Shown here: positions 1-10,873 of the stretch, in pieces
Layout: each line of letters begins with the position of its first letter
How positions within the stretch are numbered: position 1 is the stretch's first letter
Source: Blasia pusilla
Taxonomy: Eukaryota > Marchantiophyta > Marchantiopsida > Blasiales
DNA: 64,000 nucleotides
Direction: 5' to 3'
Assembly: GCA_050084515.1 (NCBI GenBank)
Contig: CM114274.1
Location: 2,418,001-2,482,000, forward strand
Translations under genes and position numbers: made by a program
Notes under the pieces: model-generated
What the model saw: only the letters and a program-made list of their open reading frames with translations
Told to the model about the DNA's origin: nothing
Database searches by the model: none

Positions 1-3000
1 TCCTTCACCTATGAGGAAGTAAACTAAATGAGTTTATCCCAACATAGAGATACATTGCTTTAGAGGTGGAATATAAAAGCAATTATATACAAAGAAGTTT
101 TGAGCATTTACCTGGATGAGTAAGATATAAGCGGCCAATGGGATGGCCACATCCATTTTGTTTTTGTACCGTACGAATCCATCTCTTGTTACTCCAACGA
201 TAATAAGAAGGAAAATCTATGTATAGATATTTTCGAGCACTGGAGTCAAATAGATTGGTTGCAAACCATTGGGTCTATGTTGTCTCTCTTTTTAGTTGCA
301 AAATATCTCCAGGAGCGTCAACATCATTGAAGTAGACTAATTTTTGTTCGAGAAGATTGACTGCTAGTCGTACGATACTTGGAAGAGTTCAACACGTAGA
401 CTAAACTTAAAGAGACGCCAACATACCTCCGAAGAAGATATATATCTGGAATAATAAGAATTCCAAGATATATATTTTATTACTTCATATCATTGTTGAG
501 AAATAAAATATAATGCATCAGTGAAGGCAATCCACAAAATCATACCTCGCATCAAGATATGACCTTGTATCGTCAATAACTTTGATTACATTGGATGTAT
601 CCATATCCTTTGACAACTTAAATGACATAGCATCATATCCCTTATAAACATATTTTTATAAGTACTTGACGGCAGAAACACTACTTGTAATCTCCAAATT
701 AATGTGACAATCGAGGAGGGTACATAACATCGGATTGTAAGGCTCAACCCGAAAATTATCCAATGAATGTTCGCTCTTTATTATTGCCCTTCCATTCTCC
801 AATCTACAAAAACACAATAATAATCGTAATGAATCATGAATACATATGCCTTCAAAATAAAAGGATTCTTATCTACGATATATCAGATAACCATCTTCTT
901 TTTCGGTAGCATTGACCGCAAAAGCTTTAGGATAGCCTTTTGTATATTTTTTTTCCTTATCCATACATGATGCATTTGGATTTAATGGTCCACATGGCCC
1001 GTGAACCATGCAATTAGCAGCTGTAGAATATAACCTTGGATGGGTAGATTGATCAATGATTTTAGCTGCAATGATCGATCATAATCAATTTTGGTACGTG
1101 GCTTATCCTCATGACCTAAAATAATAAGGAGGTGCATATGCGGCAATCCTCTCTTTTGGAATTCCACCACATAGATGCATCCTCCAACTTGGCCTGATAT
1201 CTACATCTTGATGATAAGTCATAACAAGAAGAAAATTTGATTTGGCCAGCTACATACTTACCAAATCTGGTCAGTCTGCAGCTGATTGGCCAAGTAATAG
1301 GGCTGATGTAATCTCCTCCCACTTTGCATAGCATGTCATGGTTAAGAAGTAGTTAGGCTTCCCCAAATGTCGTAAAATTTCCATTGCATCCTGATACAAT
1401 TGATACATATGATGTGGCCCTCCAGTAAGTGAAGAAGGTAATATAATGCGTCTCCCAAGCCTTCGGCTATCCGCATCTTGTTGATGCATGGCATCCTTTA
1501 CACCTTAATATACATGTTTTGAAGTCGAAAATATGCAAATTGCAAGGCCGTAATACATTTTGTTCTTCTTTCCTCAACAACACCACCATCAACTTTGTCC
1601 TCATCCATGCAATCATTTGAAGGTTCAAGATATCCCTCCTCCCCATGAATAATGTGGCCCAATCGTTGGGATTCTCTATAGCCTTCGATTCGCCCAAAGG
1701 GTATTCCAGGATTCCAACCTGCTTCACCATAGATAAATAATAGAACAAATTGTAAGGGAATATATGCTTCATTGAGGTCGGATATACGTTTGACTCCTCC
1801 TCCATGTCGTCATACAATTATATCATGATGCTCAACGTGTCCACTTCCATCACTTGGAAGAATAGGAGCAACCTCATCAGCAATTGGTAAGTTATAATGC
1901 TTTGCATCAAGACCTCTCTTACTTGCCTTGAGGATAATCCGCATATTAAGATCACTTGCTTCATATGCCATATGACGAAAGATCTTCACATATGGATTAT
2001 ATTCATGTAACATGTCTTGGAGACCTTTCAAAATATCCATATTAAGATCAGAAGATGTAGACATAACTCTAGCACGATTTTCCAATTCATTTGCAGTATC
2101 ATGGATTTATACAGTTGAGCAAATTGGGGATGCCCCCCTATATCAGGATGTAAAGGTCCAATGGAATGATAGATCCCACCTTGGACCCTAACGTGTCCAC
2201 TACCACCAATTTGTTCCTTTACATGCACCCAAGTAGATACAAGTTGAAGTGCCAAATTATAAGCTCAAGCATGTGTAAGAAAATGAACGCTTCTAGGACC
2301 AACACCCAAAATCAAGGATTTCATAAATGGAGGAGATGATCTCAAGAGAGGTAAATTTATTCTCCCATGGCCACAACACTTGCCATATGGTAAGTCACCA
2401 AACTTAGTACCTTTGACCATTTCATATTTCCAATGCAAAGCACGGCATGAGAGGCATATCTCTATCATAGAACCTAATGTATGACGAGCGCTGGTACAAT
2501 TCAAACTCCTTTGTAATCGCAACTTATGAATATCACTTTCTTGGAAATTTGGCCCTCTTGCAAGATTGAGTAATGTATTTAATCTTACTACTCTATCAAC
2601 GGTAGACGACGAAAAAAACTAGAAGCATTTGGTATAGTGGCACGTTGTGGAGATAACACAACTCCATTAGCAGAGACGACATCTACTCTTGACCTTGATT
2701 CATCCCCGAGTTGGGCAAGAGTTGACGAATTGTGGATAACTTCATCTTGAACTGGAATAGGGAGAGTGGTAGACGAATTGTCGAAAACTTCATCTTGAAC
2801 TGGAATAGGAAGAGTGATCGACAAATTGTCGACAACTTCATCTTGAACTCGAATAGGAAGAGTGATCGAAAAATTTCCGAAAACTTCATCTTGAACTGGA
2901 ATAGGAAGAGAGCTAGGTAACTCAAATTATGGTGGCCCAATCATGGATGTATTCTTGATAACTTCATTGAATGCATTGTCAACTAAGTCGAGTCTTGGCG

Positions 3001-3086
3001 ATATATAAATGTACTCTGTCAATTGTTCGCTCCCTTCTTGATTTTCTCCTACTATTATTCCATCCTCATTGGAAGGCTTGAGAAAA
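1..3086 (-). pseudogene. Helitron Rep (RepHel) protein, decayed
   Basis: Family role: HUH-type nicking and joining plus a helicase for rolling-circle transposition. Seen in order on the minus strand: an N-terminal part with 16-residue repeats (about 2740-2915); a block with HTLGSMIEICLSCRALHW (about 2480-2420); a block with GGIYHSIGPLHPDIGG (about 2185-2135); a block with YNLPIADEVAPILP (about 1900-1855); a block with RIILPSSLTGGPHHMYQLYQ (about 1455-1390) followed by a GKPNYFLTMTC motif; EFQKRGLPHMHLLIIL (about 1165-1118); HGPCGPLNPNASCM (about 1000-960); and VEPYNPMLCTLLDCHINLE (about 752-695), leading to a KYL-stop-KYVYKG motif (about 670-640). The last two hold the conserved His/Tyr neighbourhood of the Rep domain. 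A TAA interrupts the Tyr motif, and frame changes separate most blocks. The helicase is not in the window. Confidence 0.85.
2738..2915 (-). repeat. 48-bp in-frame tandem repeat, about 3.7 copies
   Basis: Units start at about 2738, 2786, 2834 and 2882, each beginning AACTTCATCTTGAACTGGAA. The unit is 48 bp, so on the minus strand it encodes a 16-residue repeat with core LPIPVQDEV followed by a variable (F/V/I)xN(S/F/L)S. All copies stay in one frame, inside the N-terminal part of the Helitron protein. Differences between units are mostly single substitutions. Confidence 0.9.
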
Positions 3087-3399
3087 TATATCAAAGTATT
3101 GATAAGAAAAAAAACAAATCAAATATAAAAAGTTAGATGTAGATACCTTATCAATGGAATAGGTGCAATACTCTCAGGCTGAACTTGACCATGAAACCCT
3201 TTCCTTCTTTTTCTATACTCTCGATAGTAATTCCTCTTTTTTTTCTTTGAGAGCTTCCATTCTATCAACGCAAATAGTACGCTTTTGTTTTAGGGCTTCG
3301 CCACGTAGAACCTTCCGAAAGTCACGTATATCAACAAGATTCAATGGGATTGGAAGTCTAGAACAACATATGAATGTTAAAAGCTTACAAAATTAAATG

Positions 3400-5235
3400 A
3401 AAAGTCAAGTAAGGTGGGAAATTGGACATGCTAAATGAGCGTCGATGTAGTAAACTTACGTTGGAGATGTTTCGGGTCGGAGTTCATCTGCAACGTGTGT
3501 TTGTTGTGCTATGATTTCCTTGCAATGGGCACGCCTTTTTTGTTTTGCGTTTGCATGCATCAAATTTCGAAGGTCACCATAGCGTCAAACCTGAAATCCG
3601 ATGCAAACAATCAGTCAAAGGAAGCTAGCTACGTATAGAAAACTTTCCACTCTAATAGCGTACCTTTTGCATAATGGATCAGCGAGTAAATGGAAACAGC
3701 AAGCTTAAGCCATTGGGTGTAGACGCAATGAAGTTGAATATTCTAGTTGTTTCTATTTGACCCGAAAAAAATTGAGCTATCCATGAGCAAGTTGAAGGGG
3801 CCCTTATCGGGCCTTGGAGGACCAAACCCACGCTTGTGGCAAAAGGCGCGGATGACTTGTGGAGAGGGGTGAAAGGCCGTGCGACTTGAAGGACATTAGA
3901 AAATGCAAATGGCCCTGTGGATGGGGGTATCTGGGTCCAGAGGACCTTGGGCCCGGCCGCCTGGGGCTATTACCATCCCAGCCGTCGAGATGCTCCTACT
4001 TCACCATGCCCTCCCCGTAACGGGTAGGTATGAAGCGTGGGGAACAATGTAAGAAGTGTATGTTATAGCATATAACCTGTTATGAGTGGCAAGACTACGA
4101 ATCAATGCAAGTGAAGTGTGCGACGACACTTCGTAAAGAACTACCTACGAGCTTTATGGTGTAGGGCCCATAGTGATTTTGTGGGCTCGGGATGTGATTT
4201 GGGACACGATGGACCTTTGAGTGCCTCGATCGACAAAAGATCACAGTAGTATAGCACAGGATCGTGCTTAGAGAGAACTGCGAGAAGCCAACCTAGCATG
4301 AGAGGACTGAGTTTTGGGTCAACCTATGGTGGACCGGTTGTTATGCCAATAGCAGCGCCAGGTAGGGGGTTTGCTATTAGTTTGTCTCACACAAAACTCG
4401 ACCAAAATTCCCACTAAGCCAGCCTCTACTCTTACTTCGCTTTCTCTGATTCCACTTTGCTTTCCGAAAGCGGCGAGCGCTCAACCCTCACTACGTAGAA
4501 GGGGGCAATAACTATAACTTGGAGAGAGCCACACGTGCGGAACAGGAACTAAAGGATGCTATACGACATAATGAGTCACTTGCGCGTAACAGGGCGTTTG
4601 GCTATACGATAAAATACAGGGCCAACAAATGGAAATTTTTGGCTATTCTACGGTCACGTACCAAGGTGCTTCTTGAGACAAGAGGTCTGCTATAATACGA
4701 GCATTGCGTGTCAAGTCAGTTATCCTGGCCGTACCTTCTGCTCTCTCATGGCGTCCTAGTAGTGGCAGCCCAACTGCAGTGACGGAAAGGCCTCCGCCTG
4801 AGTCTCGAGTTTAACCTACATTGGGTAAAATTATATTAAAAAACCTCAGCCAGTCACGATATGCCACAAGCCCCCCCACTGGTCCTCACCGAGAGTCATT
4901 TCATTACTACTCTCGATAAGCCCCAACTTGACAAATAGGTTTTGTAGGATTTGATGGAAGAGGAAGTCTGTGCAACAATTGGGTTTATTGCATGAGAAAA
5001 ATATATTCTCGAGAAAATGGTATGTAAGGCATCATCGTTGAAATGGAAATAAGGTGCTTACTTCCCTACCCTAAACAAAGGTGCTTACATCGGGGAGGTA
5101 TTCTTCAATACTTCAATATGTCTTCTCGAACTTTGTTGCGAAATTGGCATATTTGTAATAATACCAAGTGGTCATCTCTCCATGTTTAGTGATCCCCCAA
5201 CACTCACCATCTATATGACACACCATGAAAGTATT
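3400..5235. other. No recognisable gene
   Basis: Moderate-GC sequence with only short ORFs. I see no domain, RNA gene or clear repeat border. It may contain the 5' end of the Helitron and old LTR-type remnants, but nothing I can support. Confidence 0.5.
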
Positions 5236-5239
5236 AATT

Positions 5240-5640
5240 AAACTTGAGAATTGAAATAAAGTGACAAAAAGAATGAAGAAAAAAAGGAAAAAAAATAGGA
5301 GAGAAGAGAAGGGAAATTAGTAGGGGAAATTTTTCATTTCCAATTTTATTTTCTGTAAAAATTATAATTTGAATGGAAAAAATAGAGAGAAAATGAAATT
5401 TTTAAAAGAGAAAGAGGAAAGAAAAGAATTTAGGGGAGAAGAGTAAAAGGGAAGTTTTTAATTTTTAATTTTATTTTCTCTAAAAATGGAAAAATAGGGA
5501 TAAATTTTTAAGTGGGAAGAGGGAAAAATCCTAAAAGAACTATGTGGGAACAAATCAGAAAAAAATTTGATGCGAAGAGGGGAATAAATTGGGAAAAAGG
5601 TAAAAAAGGGAGAAAATGACATATTTTTAAATTTTTTTAA
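5240..5640. repeat. Purine-rich (A/G) low-complexity block
   Basis: About 400 bases of almost pure A and G on the plus strand with scattered short T runs, made of short GAAAAA and GAGAGA-like words with no fixed period. The ORF on the other strand is a composition artefact rich in Phe, Ser and Pro. Confidence 0.7.
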
Positions 5641-5849
5641 GGAAATTAATAAAACAGCCACGTTCAGTAGCCCGAACTTGGCCCTAACCTAGCCCTCCTA
5701 ACCCCAGGACCAATCCTAGCCCCCGCATCCTAACGGCGCCGCCTCTAAATCGTAGGGCCAGATTTGAACCACTCTACCATCTAACGGCCAGGAAAAATAG
5801 GCGGTGAGATAGTTAATCTAACGGCTCAGAGTTTGAGCCACGAGATTGC

Positions 5850-5935
5850 GACCCCCTCCCCCCTCCCACCTTCCCCCCTACCCCCACCTTCCCCACCCTC
5901 TCCCTCGCTTCCTCGCTCAGTCCCCGCTCTCGTTG
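5850..5935. repeat. C-rich low-complexity block
   Basis: A run of CCCCTCCC and CCTTCCCC words on the plus strand. Proline-rich ORFs on the plus strand and glycine/arginine-rich ones on the minus strand come from this composition and are not treated as genes. Confidence 0.7.
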
Positions 5936-6063
5936 CGCAGCGCTCGCGCTGCTCTGGCCGCCCTCCTTGGTTCATGCATTTTCGCCTACTCGTGCGCGCC
6001 CCCCCTTCTGGTTCATGCAATTCATTCTCCTTGTACGTGTGCGATTTGATCGCGACCCCCCTC

Positions 6064-6600
6064 CCTACCAGTTCCGCTCTCGGGTGTTATTGACGGTCGC
6101 GCTCTTTCCCTAGCAATTCGGCTCTCGGGGTTTTGTGACAGTCTGGCTCATTCCCCAACAGTTCCGCTCTCGGGTGTGTTTTTGACGGTCGGGCTCTTTC
6201 CCTAGCAGTTCGACCCTCAGGTTATCTTGGAAGGCTCTCTTGCTAGTTGTTCGGCTCTAGGGTGTTTTTGACAGTTAGGCTCTCTCGCTAGTTGTTCGGA
6301 TCTGGGGTGTTTTTTACAGTCAGGCTCTTACGGCATAGCAAATTGGGTCTTGGGGGTTTTTTGAAAGCTAGGCTACGGATTCCTTGTAGTTCGGCTACTA
6401 AGTCCTTTTTGACATTCAAGCTCTATTTTGATAGTATACACTTTTGGCATAGCAGATCGGGTCTCGGTAGTTTTCTTTTCCAGTCGGGCTTCGGATCCCT
6501 AGCAGTTCGGCTACTGAGTCGCTTTTGACAGTGAGGCTTTTGTTTGATAGTATGGACTTTTGGCTTAGCAGCTCGGCTCTTGGGTATGTTCGATTTTCGT
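6064..6600. repeat. Degenerate tandem repeat, about 47-bp unit, about 11 copies
   Basis: A word like TTCGGCTCTCGGGTGTTTTT, often preceded by TAGCAG and followed by GACAGTCGGGCTC, recurs roughly every 43-50 bases (for example near 6078, 6121, 6170, 6215, 6250, 6297, 6345, 6455, 6507, 6562). Copies are heavily diverged, and the right half has longer units. No open frame is conserved across units. Confidence 0.7.
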
Positions 6601-6933
6601 GATCATTTTGGAAGCGCTCAAGGTCTCTAGAAGCCATTTTCTCTTGGTTTTTTTGTTAGTCTCTCTGGAGATTTACCTGTGCTATTTCGCATGCACATCG
6701 GGGACAAGGAGGGGCAGAATGAGTGCAGTTAGTACTCAAGCCGAGGACTAACAGATGAGAGTGTCTAATAGAGTTCAGAGTACTCAAGCTGAGTACTGAG
6801 AGAGGGATGGGCAGAGACATTCAAATTTTCTCAAAACTCTCCAAGTCGCTTTCATTTCAAAGTAAGCATTACATGACTGTCCGAGCTACTCTAATCCTGA
6901 TTAAAAAAACTTACCTTCTCCTAGATCCCAAAA

Positions 6934-7281
6934 TCAGATATGGATCTGAATATTCACTACAACTTCTTTCCCCTTCTGCCCTTTCTTTGGATATTTCTTG
7001 GTGCACTCTGTATCATCCCTACCTGTGGTAAACACATCGAGAGTTACGAGGGACCTTCGCTCTGATGGTGAGCTTTGTTGATCCCGGTTTGGGTGCGGGG
7101 TCTTCCTCCGCTTCTTTGCAGAGGCTCCCTCCTCGATATATCCCCTTTCTATGTTGGGCCTCCTAATGCGATAGGGAGGAGTTCCTTCCTCCTCTACAAC
7201 GTCTATTCCCTCTCCTTCAACTAGCTTCGGATTGTACCCTTTGTCTGATTCTGCACGGTGGCCTCCAGCCTTTGTTGACAA
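6934..7281 (-). CDS. Hypothetical 115-residue ORF
   Basis: An uninterrupted frame of 115 residues, highly charged and rich in Glu, Lys and Arg, with a basic stretch AKKRRKTPHPNRD that could be a nuclear localisation-like signal. I recognise no domain. No promoter or splice signals are evident and the neighbours are repeats. It could be a broken exon, a fragment of a transposon gag, or chance. Low confidence that it is a gene. Confidence 0.15.
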   Translation of the reverse strand: MSTKAGGHRAESDKGYNPKLVEGEGIDVVEEEGTPPYRIRRPNIERGYIEEGASAKKRRKTPHPNRDQQSSPSERRSLVTLDVFTTGRDDTECTKKYPKKGQKGKEVVVNIQIHI

Positions 7282-7284
7282 GGC

Positions 7285-10200
7285 TTGACTATGAGTGGTT
7301 TTGGGAAGATAATTAGGAGAGAAATTTTCAAGAGCTCAAGGATAGGCTAATATGGTCTTTAGCAATGCATAAAAAAATTTATAAGGATAGAAGAAGTTGG
7401 AGAGATAGGGCACTATTTTGGCATGACCATGCATTAAAACTCAATGAAGCTGATTCATGAAAGAAAAAACCTCAAGCATAGAGTCTTGAAATTAAGTCTT
7501 CGGTCTAGATATCAAGAAAATATTCTTAATGAGTTCCCCCCAAAATTACCTTTTAATTAGATAGTTAGGACCATACATAAGGGGCATAAGGAGAAGAGTG
7601 TTAGGGGGAAGGGATGGCACGAGTATTTTGGATGCCGAAAGAGGGGGAAGGTTCAAGCCACACTAAAACCATATCATTTTACATCTAATTTAGTCAAAAT
7701 GGATAGTATTCATAAGAAAAGCATTATAATCTTGATAACTACTTGTTATCTAGAAGAATACAACACTAGGTACAACATTAAAAAAATAAGAAGAAATGAG
7801 TGAACGAAGGACAAGTGGTAAGTAATTGACCAAATATGACATATCTTAATTAGTTCATTCTTAACATCTCTAAAAGTCACAAAAATGTTTTCCGCAAAGA
7901 ACATTTTTTTCACATTCAACTCAAGCCACATGATAATAAATCCAATTATATGATTTGTTTGTTAAAGTTTGTATTGGGTAGCATACTCAACTATATTCAT
8001 TCAACTATAATGCTCAATGTAAAATAATCACTTAATAGAATACTCTTTTGAGTACCATTATTTGTACTTTAGAAACAAAATGCTTGATTTTTTCTCAAGA
8101 TCATATAATTAACATCATTGAAAAAATATTACTACCCCAAATATATTGAGATTTTTTAATGAAAAATTGTAGTTGTGCCACAACACACCCCTTTAATCGG
8201 AGTGTGCTCTCACACATCCAACGTCACAATGGAATTTTAAAAATTATTATTATTACTTTTTAGCACTTTATAAGTATTTTTAGAAACAAGTGCATTACTG
8301 AGAGAGGGGGTGGGGACAGGGGCCGCACACTAGTTTTTGTAGTGAAGCAAGTGGATTGACTTTGCATTTCCTAAATCCTATATATTAGAATCTAAGCAGT
8401 AATTTTCTAGTACCAACTTGGTTTCCATCCATGCTAGTATTATATCTACTGAGATATTATAAAGAAGAGCAAACTATACTTTGTATCCATAGCTAGAGCT
8501 AGAACACACGTCTAGACATCAAACCCTTGCAAGCCTTTAGAACTTCTTGTAGAATGGAATAAACTATACTATATGAAAAAAAACGTTCATGCAATGTTCT
8601 CATCATTGCGGAAAAGAAGTCCCAGATAATACAAGGGAGGAAAGGATAAAAATTCTTCCTTTTGAAACACAAGCTCTACATGCAATATATAATGGCTACA
8701 TGAGGAATTCATTTTCCAAAATATATCCTTCATGTACAATTACAAAACCTTTGATCTAGACCACACATAATGTCAAAGAGTTACATGATCCCAGACTATA
8801 TACACAAGTTTCTTGCTCACTTTCTTGTTGTTAATCCAATGTACTTGCAATTTGCAACTCTTGTGTATTTTTATTTCCATTTTTTCCTCTGATTGAAAAA
8901 CATATTTTTTTCCCTTGGATGGCTTGTCAATTCATTCATGGAGAGTGGATAGTGGTAGGGATAAACGCAAAAACTTATTTATCACATACTATCATGTTAG
9001 TAGGAGCCTTGACTTTGATGAATTGATGATGGTCTCTTTGGTAACAAACTCGAGGAAAAAATGCCATGCTAGTTGCAAGTTAATTAGATCGAACTAGTGG
9101 TAATTCAATAGTAAGATCATTGTTTCTGTAGATAAGAGTTAATATAGTGGTGGAACGTCATGAATAGCTAAGCTAAGTCTATGGTGCTCATGCTAGCGGG
9201 GACTTATGAAGCGTGTCATGATTATTGGTCCAAGGAGGAAAGACCTTGGTTTGATCCACCAAAGTCAAAACCTAGACTAGGAATAGCCCCGGGACTAACC
9301 CTAGATGAGATCGACTAGCCTTAGGCAAGAAAAATTCATAGTTACTCACAAAAAAAGGGCAAGGCAAGCAAAGTGTGGGATCCTTGAGCCAAGCTTCAAG
9401 GAAAGGGCAAGAATCAAGGAACACCGGAGTAGTCAAGATGGACGAGACATCATGAGATCAGTCACAAAATGCGACGGGGGGCAAGACAACCGTGAGACGC
9501 CAAACGGCGAGAGTCAAGATAACCATTAGCCATGAGACACATGATCGTGAAAAGTAGGTCCAAGCTCCAAGATATGTATGGGTATGAGGGAGTTGTAGAA
9601 TATGCATGGAGACTTTGTTAAGCCATCTTGGGGGATATTAGTCAAATGCAAGTTCATGGGTTGCAAACCATGTTTGGGTTAGGAGCCAAAATCAAAGGCC
9701 TAGGGTGGAGAATGGGGAAGTTGGGATTCCCGTGGAGAATTCCAAAATTTCTTATAAGGGGGACACTCTCCCTTCTTGCCCGGTAAAATCCATGAATAAG
9801 GGATAAATAGTAATACATATTGGGCCATGTTTCAGATTTGAGCTAAGAAACCATTCACGATGCACTTTGAGGAAATAACCAAAATACTCTAGCATAGGCA
9901 AGAAACTTAGAGAGATTGGTCAAGGCTTGGAAAAGAGGCTTCCTATAGACACAATACATACTTACGGAGACTCAAACTTTATTAGTACTTGGTGCTTCTC
10001 CACTAACTTTGAAACATGCAACTAGTTCAATCTTTGCGACTAAAGCCAAGATTACCACTAGCAAAGCTCAAGCTCGAGAGTGCTTTATGGTGAAGCAAGG
10101 AGGATTAAAGTTTGAAACCTATACCATAGAAGTTATAGATTTATATGGCAAAGGTTTGAGGTATATCTTGGCAAAAAAAATATTTAAACATCAATTTTCC

Positions 10201-10740
10201 CACTAACACAAATAAAGGAAATTCTTTTCTATTAGTATGGGGGAGCAAAATGCGAACAAGATTAAAGGTAATGTATGGAAGAGATACGATAGCCCAACAA
10301 AGTGTTATCCAAGACTTGAAGTAGGATAGTTGTAGACCTTGGGAAAAATGATATTTTTTTTCCATTAAATCTAATTATATTTTGTAAAATTGAGATATGA
10401 AGTATCAATATCTTTGCAAAACTTAAAAATAAAATGATGTGATGTTGGTATATTTTATATGGTACATAACTGTGTTGCATCATCAAAATTTTGAGTATTG
10501 TGAGTATTTTTGGACTTCTCCGTCCATGGGATGACCATGTCTAACGGGTCCCCTGCTCATGTGTTTTTGTTTAAATGGTACCCCTATCCCGCAAGGGCTT
10601 GAAACGTGGGAATGGATGTGGGCATGGATTAAGGGAGGCATGCAAGGATCAAACAGGTATGCAGGCTACGAGCCCTTGCCTAACCCACATCGAGTCCATT
10701 CGTGGTTGGCACTAAGTTCCCTTGGCTTGCAGTGGCCGAT
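7285..10740. other. No recognisable gene
   Basis: AT-rich sequence with short ORFs only. Repeat-like text (for example 9180-9800) suggests decayed transposon DNA, but I recognise no domain, RNA gene or terminal repeat. Confidence 0.5.
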
Positions 10741-10873
10741 GGTATGATGATAGGCCCGCATAGAGTGAGCCTTGTGCTAGCCTACCCCAAGCTGATGTAA
10801 GCCTTTGCAAGTGAGGCACATGCTCGGTGTGGGCTAGAAAAGAGGTAGCAAGCATGAGTGACGGTTTGTTGGA

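Larger units (their letters stand above)
1..3400 (-). mobile_element. Helitron rolling-circle transposon, 5' part, cut by window edge
   Basis: Reading the minus strand from about 3400 down to base 1 gives fragments in the order of a plant Helitron RepHel protein: a basic N-terminal stretch, a Helitron-specific N-terminal region, the Helitron-like N domain, the Rep region, and the segment after Rep (about 420-60). The helicase would lie beyond base 1. Frameshifts and stops break every part, so this copy is inactive. Neither terminus was located: the 3' end with its hairpin and CTRR is outside the window, and the TC 5' end, expected near or above 3400, was not recognised. The protein-level match is strong over several separate blocks. 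Confidence 0.85.

Noticed and set aside
2738-2915. CRISPR-like array
   Set aside because: The units are contiguous 48-bp coding repeats without spacers, inside a eukaryotic transposon gene.
5755-5795. tRNA-like text on the minus strand (a GGTTCAAATCTGGC T-arm-like word and a D-loop-like GGTAGAGTGG)
   Set aside because: The two words overlap and no acceptor or anticodon arm can be formed around them.
5826-6093. Proline-rich and glycine/arginine-rich ORFs
   Set aside because: They follow from the C-rich low-complexity run.
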